19,247 nucleotides of DNA from Oxalobacteraceae bacterium UBA7693 (GTDB lineage Bacteria > Pseudomonadota > Gammaproteobacteria > Burkholderiales > Burkholderiaceae_D): NCBI GenBank assembly GCA_002482715.1, contig DLGN01000132.1:4062-23308 (forward strand). Direction: 5' to 3'. The notes under the pieces are model-generated. The model saw nothing but the letters and a program-made list of their open reading frames with translations. It was not told the DNA's origin and did no database searches. How positions within the stretch are numbered: the first letter of the stretch is position 1; every line of letters starts with the position of its first letter. Of this stretch, positions 14,795-19,247 are shown piece after piece. The translations under genes were made by a program, and so were the position numbers.

Positions 14795-14890
14795 TTAGTT
14801 AGAAGAATTGTCGAGGAAGTAAGAAGAGAATGCAGCTACAACAGCGATCATTGTTACTACCAGTTGGATTTCTACGAATGCGTTCAACAT
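14795..14890 (-). CDS. Putative 31-residue single-pass membrane peptide
   Basis: The frame reads MLNAFVEIQLVVTMIAVVAA then FSSYFLDNSSN: a short N-terminus with one acidic residue, one membrane segment (about residues 8-25) and a polar tail. The start at 14890 has a strong ribosome site, CAAAGGA, six bases upstream, which is the main evidence that it is translated; the frame is open upstream to 15016 but has no site there. I do not recognise it. Size and shape fit small membrane subunits or type I toxins, but nothing in the sequence chooses between them. No gene is close enough to share its transcript. Confidence 0.5.
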   Translation of the reverse strand: MLNAFVEIQLVVTMIAVVAAFSSYFLDNSSN

Positions 14891-14984
14891 GATTTTTCCT
14901 TTGTAAGTGATTAAATTTGTCGTTTCTTTGCGTTTTGTTTCATGCATCGTTGCGACAGGCAGAATCATAGCAAGGCGATAAATA

Positions 14985-15012
14985 TAAATATAATTTTGAT
15001 TAGTAATGTCAA
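14985..15012 (-). promoter_or_regulatory. Possible promoter of the 31-residue peptide
   Basis: A perfect TTGACA on the minus strand (15007-15012) is followed 16 bases later by the AT-rich TATTTA (14985-14990). The -35 is convincing, the -10 poor. The leader to the ATG at 14890 would be about 90 bases. Confidence 0.35.
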
Positions 15013-15481
15013 TCATTCATAAATTGTATATCTTGTCATCGTCAAGAAATATTTGAAAATATTGCGGGTAATTTGTTGGATTTTGTCGCTTTAAGGCAAC
15101 TATTTTTTGGGCTTGAGTGCTTGAAATTTGTTTTTTTAGTACGTGAATTTACTTTTGCATATTCTCGTGTATGAAAAAATGGAGGCGATTTAAGGCCAAA
15201 TTTAAAAATACAGAGTAGAAAAATGCAATGACATTGATCTAGCGCATATCTCTATCAGAGGAATGGATTCTCTGCATTGTGAGGGTCTGAGCTGCCGCAA
15301 GGGTATCGCTCATTTTGCGCCGCTTTATTGGTGACAATTGTCGGGTGTGATAATACCAATTCGACTTGGACAATCAATTTCATCGCGCACAGAGAGGTGT
15401 GTTTGATACGAATAAATGATTTGGATCATTTCATTTATCGCGATCTATTCAACTCAGATGCCGAGATATTTCCAAGTTAAG
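15013..15481. other. AT-rich intergenic region
   Basis: About 470 bases between the possible small-peptide promoter and the 3' end of the Lrp gene. Very AT-rich up to about 15230, then of ordinary composition. I see no credible gene, RNA or clear terminator. Confidence 0.5.
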
Positions 15482-15946
15482 TTAGGCAATGCCAATCTGG
15501 GTTTCGAACTTGCTGCGATTGATCGAGAAAAAGCTCCGCACATTACGAATATTCGACTGCGTTGCAAACAAGCGATGTGCCAGTGCGTGATAGGCCGCCA
15601 TATCCGCAACTTGGATAATCACAACAAAATCAGGGCCAGGTGAAACCCGGTAACATTGTTGTACCGCGATTTCCTTTGCCATCATGTGTTCGAAAGCGAT
15701 TTGATGCTCGCTAGCCTGATGATCCAATGTGATCTCCACAATCGCGGTCAAACCCAGGCCCAGTTTTTCGGGATCAAGGATCGCGACCTGTTTCGCGATA
15801 ACGCCTTCTTTTCTTAAGCGATTCACGCGTCGTAGGCAAGTTGGTGGTGATGCATGCACCTTTTCTGCTAAATCCTGATTGCTGAGCGTGGCATCAATTT
15901 GCAGTGTTTGTAATATGCGTTTATCGAGCTCGTCTAAATCGGTCAT
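15482..15946 (-). CDS. Lrp/AsnC family transcriptional regulator
   Basis: This 154-residue protein has the standard two-part layout. Residues 4-62 form the winged helix (LDELDKRILQTLQIDATLSNQDLAEKVHASPPTCLRRVNRLRKEGVI) and residues 68-150 the RAM ligand-binding domain (LTAIVEITLD, VQQCYRVSPGPDFVVIIQVADM, NIRNVRSFFSINRSKF). Such proteins bind amino acids and form octamers that wrap DNA. It is divergent from glmS with 205 bp between that hold AT-rich palindromes, so autoregulation and an effect on glmS are possible. The effector cannot be read from the sequence. The start is the only reasonable ATG; the ribosome site is weak. Confidence 0.92.
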   Translation of the reverse strand: MTDLDELDKRILQTLQIDATLSNQDLAEKVHASPPTCLRRVNRLRKEGVIAKQVAILDPEKLGLGLTAIVEITLDHQASEHQIAFEHMMAKEIAVQQCYRVSPGPDFVVIIQVADMAAYHALAHRLFATQSNIRNVRSFFSINRSKFETQIGIA

Positions 15947-15991
15947 GGTTCACTTACTTGTTTGCGGTGGGTATAAAAGAAATGACTTTTA

Positions 15992-16087
15992 ATTTCATGA
16001 AATCCTTATTTGTGAAATTGTAAGTCAAGCTATGCTATTAGTGATCTATTTAAACATTTTATCTAAAATATTGAAAGAAAATTTCAA
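15992..16087. promoter_or_regulatory. Palindromes in the lrp-glmS divergent region
   Basis: Two AT-rich symmetric sites occur: ATTTCATGAAAT (15992-16003, perfect) and TTGAAA-gaaaa-TTTCAA (16071-16087). Both resemble Lrp-type operators in symmetry and composition and lie where a divergent regulator would bind. The assignment is inference. Confidence 0.4.
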
Positions 16088-16151
16088 CTCGACTGGTTTA
16101 GGATGCATAGTATTCAGTCAGTGTTGACTCATTCTTTCAGCAGAGGTCTCT

Positions 16152-17981
16152 ATGTGTGGCATCGTCGGCGCAGTAGCACAACGTAATATCACTCCTATCT
16201 TGTTAGAAGGCCTCAAGCGCCTCGAATACCGCGGCTACGATTCCTGCGGCGTGGCATTGCATGTCGATGGCAAATTGCAGCGCTCACGCAGCACTTCACG
16301 TGTGGCTGAACTGCAAGCGCAGGTTGAGCAAACTGGCTTGGCGGGTTTTACAGGCATTGCGCACACACGCTGGGCGACTCACGGTGCGCCTTCCTCTGCG
16401 AATGCGCATCCGCACTTTTCTCGCAATGGTGACAACGCCCGCATCGCGCTCGTGCATAACGGCATTATCGAAAACCACGAAGAGCTACGCGCAGAACTCA
16501 CGCAAGCAGGCTATGTATTCGAGAGTCAAACCGACACCGAAGTCATCGCCCACCTAGTCGATCATTTATATAGCGGTGATTTATTTGAAACCGTACAACA
16601 AGCCGTTAAGCGCTTAACTGGCGCGTATGCAATTGCGGTATTTTGTCGTGATGAACCACATCGTGTAGTTGGTGCGCGCCAAGGCTCACCATTAATCGTC
16701 GGCGTTGGTAAAGGCGAAAATTTTTTAGCATCCGATGCGATGGCATTGGCAGGCACCACCGATCAAATCATTTATTTAGAAGAAGGCGACGTCGTCGATT
16801 TGCAATTGCAACGCGTGTGGATCGCCGATGTGAACGGCAAACAAGTCGAGCGCGAAGTGCGCACAGTGCACGCCCATACGGGCGCAGCCGAGCTAGGCCC
16901 GTATCGCCACTACATGCAAAAAGAAATCTTCGAACAAGCACGCGCACTAGGCGATACTTTAGAAGGCATCACCAACATCATGCCTGAGCTATTTGGCGAC
17001 AAAGCCTATCGCGTGTTTCAAAACATCGACAATGTACTTATCCTCGCTTGCGGCACTAGTTACTACGCAGGGATGACGGCGAAATATTGGATAGAGTCCA
17101 TCGCCAAAATTCCAGTCAACGTAGAAATCGCGAGTGAATATCGCTATCGCGACAGCGTGCCCAATCCTAAGAGTCTAGTCGTCACCATTTCACAAAGCGG
17201 CGAAACGGCAGATACTTTGGCAGCACTCAAACACGCACGAGAACTCGGCATGTCGCACAGCCTGACAATCTGCAATGTCTCGACCAGCGCCATGGTGCGC
17301 GAATGCGAGCTCGCCTACATCACACGTGCTGGCGTTGAAGTCGGCGTCGCATCAACCAAAGCATTCACCACCCAGCTAGCCGCCTTATTTTTGTTAGCAC
17401 TCACACTCGCCCAAAGCAAAGGTCGTTTGAGCGAAACACAAGAACAAGATCACATCAAAGCATTGCGCCATTTACCTGTAGCGATCACCGCAGTGCTCGC
17501 ATTGGAACCACAAATCATCGCCTGGGCAGACGAATTCGCACGCAAAGAAAATGCCTTATTCCTAGGTCGGGGTTTGCATTACCCGATCGCACTTGAAGGC
17601 GCATTAAAACTAAAAGAGATTTCCTACATCCACGCTGAAGCCTACCCAGCAGGCGAACTCAAACACGGCCCATTAGCCTTAGTGACGAAAGACATGCCAG
17701 TAGTCACGGTCGCACCAAACGACACGCTGATCGAAAAACTCAAATCGAATATGCAAGAAGTCCGCGCCCGTGGCGGTGAACTTTACGTCTTCGCCGACGC
17801 CGATTCGCGCATCACCCCAAGCGAAGGCGTACACGTGATTCGTTTGCCAGAACACTACGGCATGCTGTCACCGATTCTGCATACGGTGCCTTTGCAATTG
17901 CTCGCGTATCACACGGCTTTGGCGCGGGGGACGGATGTGGATAAGCCAAGGAATTTGGCTAAGAGTGTGACGGTTGAATAG
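16152..17981 (+). CDS. glmS: Glutamine-fructose-6-phosphate aminotransferase GlmS
   Basis: GlmS makes glucosamine-6-phosphate from fructose-6-phosphate and glutamine, the committed step to UDP-GlcNAc. The 609-residue protein begins MCGIVGAVAQ, with Cys2 becoming the N-terminal nucleophile of the glutaminase domain (RLEYRGYDSCGVAL, HTRWATHGAPS, HNGIIENHEELR). Two SIS domains follow (LACGTSYYAGMTAKYW, ISQSGETADT, then LFLGRGLHYPIALEGALKLKEISYIHAEAYPAGELKHGP). It ends with the conserved DKPRNLAKSVTVE. GAGG lies ahead of the ATG. No glmS ribozyme is expected or seen. Just downstream are a toxin-antitoxin pair and a decayed partial copy of this gene; the 3' end of glmS is the classical Tn7 attachment region. 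Confidence 0.97.
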   Translation: MCGIVGAVAQRNITPILLEGLKRLEYRGYDSCGVALHVDGKLQRSRSTSRVAELQAQVEQTGLAGFTGIAHTRWATHGAPSSANAHPHFSRNGDNARIALVHNGIIENHEELRAELTQAGYVFESQTDTEVIAHLVDHLYSGDLFETVQQAVKRLTGAYAIAVFCRDEPHRVVGARQGSPLIVGVGKGENFLASDAMALAGTTDQIIYLEEGDVVDLQLQRVWIADVNGKQVEREVRTVHAHTGAAELGPYRHYMQKEIFEQARALGDTLEGITNIMPELFGDKAYRVFQNIDNVLILACGTSYYAGMTAKYWIESIAKIPVNVEIASEYRYRDSVPNPKSLVVTISQSGETADTLAALKHARELGMSHSLTICNVSTSAMVRECELAYITRAGVEVGVASTKAFTTQLAALFLLALTLAQSKGRLSETQEQDHIKALRHLPVAITAVLALEPQIIAWADEFARKENALFLGRGLHYPIALEGALKLKEISYIHAEAYPAGELKHGPLALVTKDMPVVTVAPNDTLIEKLKSNMQEVRARGGELYVFADADSRITPSEGVHVIRLPEHYGMLSPILHTVPLQLLAYHTALARGTDVDKPRNLAKSVTVE

Positions 17982-17992
17982 TCTTGCTTGGC

Positions 17993-18046
17993 ATGTGCTT
18001 GCAATGCTATCGTTGTCGGATTAAACTGCTAGCATTGCAAGCACAT
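17993..18046. promoter_or_regulatory. 17-bp perfect inverted repeat over the toxin-antitoxin promoter
   Basis: Arms 17993-18009 and 18030-18046 are perfect inverted copies (ATGTGCTTGCAATGCTA), with a 20-base spacer. A plausible promoter lies within: TTGCAA (17999-18004), 17 bases, TAAACT (18022-18027). The antitoxin starts 14 bases after the right arm. A ribbon-helix-helix antitoxin binding both arms would cover the promoter, as FitAB does. It may also form a glmS terminator hairpin, but there is no T-run. Confidence 0.65.
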
Positions 18047-18059
18047 AAGTGAGGGTGTG

Positions 18060-18272
18060 ATGACAACGAAACTATTAGTAAGAAATATCGATGATGATAT
18101 CGCTTTAGCGTTAAAACAGCGTGGCGCGGCAAATGGGCGAAGTGCTGAAGCGGAGCATCGCGAAATTTTAAGAGCGGCATTGCAGCGGCCTACTCGGCGC
18201 TCGCTAGTTGATGTACTGACCAGCATGCCGAATGTAGGTTTTGATTCCGATTTTGACTGCCGTTCGGTTTAA
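18060..18272 (+). CDS. fitA: FitA-type ribbon-helix-helix antitoxin
   Basis: This 70-residue DNA-binding antitoxin pairs with the PIN toxin downstream. The N-terminus KLLVRNIDDDIALALKQRGA with AANGRSAEAEHREILRAAL is the ribbon-helix-helix of the FitA family (LLVRNLDD and GRSAEAEHR being diagnostic). The C-terminal tail (SLVDVLTSMPNVGFDSDFDC) should wrap the toxin active site. The start at 18060 has GAGGG a few bases upstream; an in-frame GTG at 18057 is less likely. It probably represses its own operon by binding the inverted repeat at 17993-18046. Eleven bases separate it from the toxin. Confidence 0.88.
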   Translation: MTTKLLVRNIDDDIALALKQRGAANGRSAEAEHREILRAALQRPTRRSLVDVLTSMPNVGFDSDFDCRSV

Positions 18273-18283
18273 AAAGGACTCAC

Positions 18284-18694
18284 GTGTTTTTAGTCGATAC
18301 GAACGTCATCAGTGAACGTCGCAAAGGCGCAAAAGCGAATGTCGGCGTCAGGGAGTTTTGGAAAAACGTAGATCCTGAGTCTGTCTATTTGTCTGTTCAA
18401 ACGATAGGCGAAATTCGCGCTGGCATAGAGAAGATTTCAAATCGAGGCGATGCAGAACAGGCGAAGGTTTTAGAGCGTTGGCTAAGTACGATTGTTCAAG
18501 AATATGCAGATCGGATTTTGGTGTTTGATGACGACTGTGCTCAGGTATGGGGAAAGCTGATGGCATCGCAAAATCAGCATCCCATAGACAAGCAAATTGC
18601 ATCGATTGCGCTCATCCATGGCTTGGATGTTGTTACCCGGAACAGTAATGATTTTGCGGTCACTGGCGTTAAAGTGATTAATCCGTTTAGGTGA
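18284..18694 (+). CDS. fitB: FitB/VapC-type PIN-domain toxin
   Basis: PIN-domain toxins are Mg2+-dependent ribonucleases, usually cleaving tRNA or rRNA. The 136-residue protein has all acidic residues of the site: Asp5 (FLVDTNVISE), Glu43 (IGEIRAGIEK), Asp102 (HPIDKQIASIAL) and Asp123 (VTRNSNDF). Its sequence MFLVDTNVISERRKG and the LVTRN-type ending match FitB. It starts with GTG, behind AAGGA, 11 bases after the antitoxin stop, so the two form one operon. All catalytic residues being intact suggests an active toxin. The target RNA cannot be deduced. Confidence 0.9.
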   Translation: MFLVDTNVISERRKGAKANVGVREFWKNVDPESVYLSVQTIGEIRAGIEKISNRGDAEQAKVLERWLSTIVQEYADRILVFDDDCAQVWGKLMASQNQHPIDKQIASIALIHGLDVVTRNSNDFAVTGVKVINPFR

Positions 18695-18721
18695 AATGGC
18701 TGTGCCGAATTAATAATTTGT

Positions 18722-18836
18722 ACCGATCATTTGCATTGGCAGCCGAATTCTTAGGTCGTGGTTCGCACAACCGAATCGCAATCGAAGACGCGTTAAAACT
18801 CAGATCGAATATGCAGAGGCTGAAAATCGCAGATCA
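18722..18836 (+). pseudogene. Decayed internal fragment of glmS
   Basis: Several blocks match the intact glmS upstream, by eye. GCAGCCGAATTC (18739-18750) matches 17526-17537 in 11 of 12 bases; 18750-18800 aligns without gaps to 17561-17611 at about 40 of 51; 18795-18815 matches 17735-17755 in 20 of 21. The joins fall at short shared words (ATTC and AAAACT), as expected for deletions between micro-repeats. A weaker match (CGCAGATCACC with 17806-17816) may continue it. No usable reading frame remains. It is a relic of a second glmS 3' end, now separated from the real gene by the toxin-antitoxin pair. Confidence 0.7.
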
Positions 18837-18861
18837 CCAACCTTGCCAAGTTTGCTTTCTT

Positions 18862-18882
18862 TAGTAGAGTGACGATCTACTA
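18862..18882. promoter_or_regulatory. Small palindrome before the last ORF
   Basis: TAGTAGA / TCTACTA with a 7-base spacer (18862-18868 and 18876-18882) lies 22 bases upstream of the next start codon. It may be an operator or leader hairpin. Confidence 0.35.
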
Positions 18883-18904
18883 CTTGTCTTAAAGGTCACC
18901 TTGT

Positions 18905-19247
18905 ATGCGCAATAAGAAGCAAAATAAAAAGCCTTACGTCCCCGGCGCTGCATTACACCCTTTAAGCCTCAGACCAGAGGTAGAGAACTTAGCTCGCGAG
19001 CTGTATCAGCTAGCGTGTAAAGGCTCAGAGTCTGTGTGGGTCGAGCTAAAGGGGAAAGGCTTTAAAGGGAATTCAGAACTGCAAAAGAAATTCCTGACAG
19101 CCTCGCACGAGGGCATGAACGGCGCTCAGAAAAAAATTATCGAGTTCATCCAGTCAGACGAGCCACTAACGGACTCACATCAAGTTTTGTTCACTGGCAT
19201 TGCTGATGCAATGGCATGGCAGCTAATCGGTCAACAACTTTGTCATG
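18905..19247 (+). CDS. Unrecognised ORF, start only
   Basis: An open frame of 114 codons runs off the right edge. ATG 18905 has AAAGG nine bases upstream. The product begins with a basic stretch MRNKKQNKKPYVPGAA, followed by LSLRPEVENLARELYQLACKG and VWVELKGKGFKGNSELQKKF, then a helix LFTGIADAMAWQLIGQQLCH. It has no signal peptide or membrane segment so far. I do not recognise the family. Its place after a toxin-antitoxin pair and a glmS remnant marks it as probably accessory, perhaps the first gene of an island extending to the right. Confidence 0.6.
   Translation, partial: MRNKKQNKKPYVPGAALHPLSLRPEVENLARELYQLACKGSESVWVELKGKGFKGNSELQKKFLTASHEGMNGAQKKIIEFIQSDEPLTDSHQVLFTGIADAMAWQLIGQQLCH

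Noticed and set aside
15416..15643. 75-codon plus-strand frame overlapping the 3' end of the Lrp gene
   Set aside because: Mostly antisense to the conserved Lrp ligand domain; no ribosome site and no resemblance.
16152..17981. Possibility of a glmS ribozyme in the leader
   Set aside because: That ribozyme is found in Gram-positive lineages, and the 205-bp leader region shows only AT-rich palindromes and a plain ribosome site.

Overview
The window looks like a chromosomal segment of a Burkholderiales betaproteobacterium, probably near the Oxalobacteraceae. The placement is inferred from protein resemblance (MetR/MetE, GlmU, GlmS, HemP, the DUF2325 protein) and moderate GC content; no rRNA or other phylogenetic marker is present.

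Left part (1-6010) is an iron-flavoured neighbourhood. It opens with the 3' end of a Fiu-type catecholate siderophore receptor, then a ferritin-like gene closed by a strong terminator, then an orphan Hcp (type VI secretion tube) gene. On the opposite strand a five-gene string runs leftward: hemP, two small unrecognised genes whose ends overlap by ATGA, a DUF2325 coiled-coil protein and a small membrane protein. It starts at a promoter with a near-perfect Fur box between its -35 and -10. A papain-like peptidase without a visible signal peptide diverges from it.

Middle part (6011-12885) is a methionine/B12 locus. metR and metE are divergent, with a canonical MetR site and two REP-like palindromes between them. 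Just past the 3' end of metR, on the same strand, lies a complete cobalamin riboswitch with no convincing gene behind it. What follows is a weak terminator hairpin, about 300 bases without a credible gene, and a branched structured element ending in a T-run. It is either a relic or the sensor of a B12-controlled noncoding RNA. A secreted M19 dipeptidase and a DUF4272 protein follow.

Right part (12886-19247) carries the two amino-sugar genes glmU and glmS, which supply UDP-GlcNAc for the envelope. Between them are a branched terminator-like RNA, a possible 31-residue membrane peptide and an Lrp/AsnC regulator. Downstream of glmS the sequence becomes accessory: a FitAB-type toxin-antitoxin pair behind a 17-bp perfect inverted repeat, a decayed internal-deletion copy of part of glmS, and the start of an unrecognised ORF that runs off the window. 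The intact glmS and its remnant bracket the toxin-antitoxin pair, suggesting insertion or recombination at the glmS 3' end.
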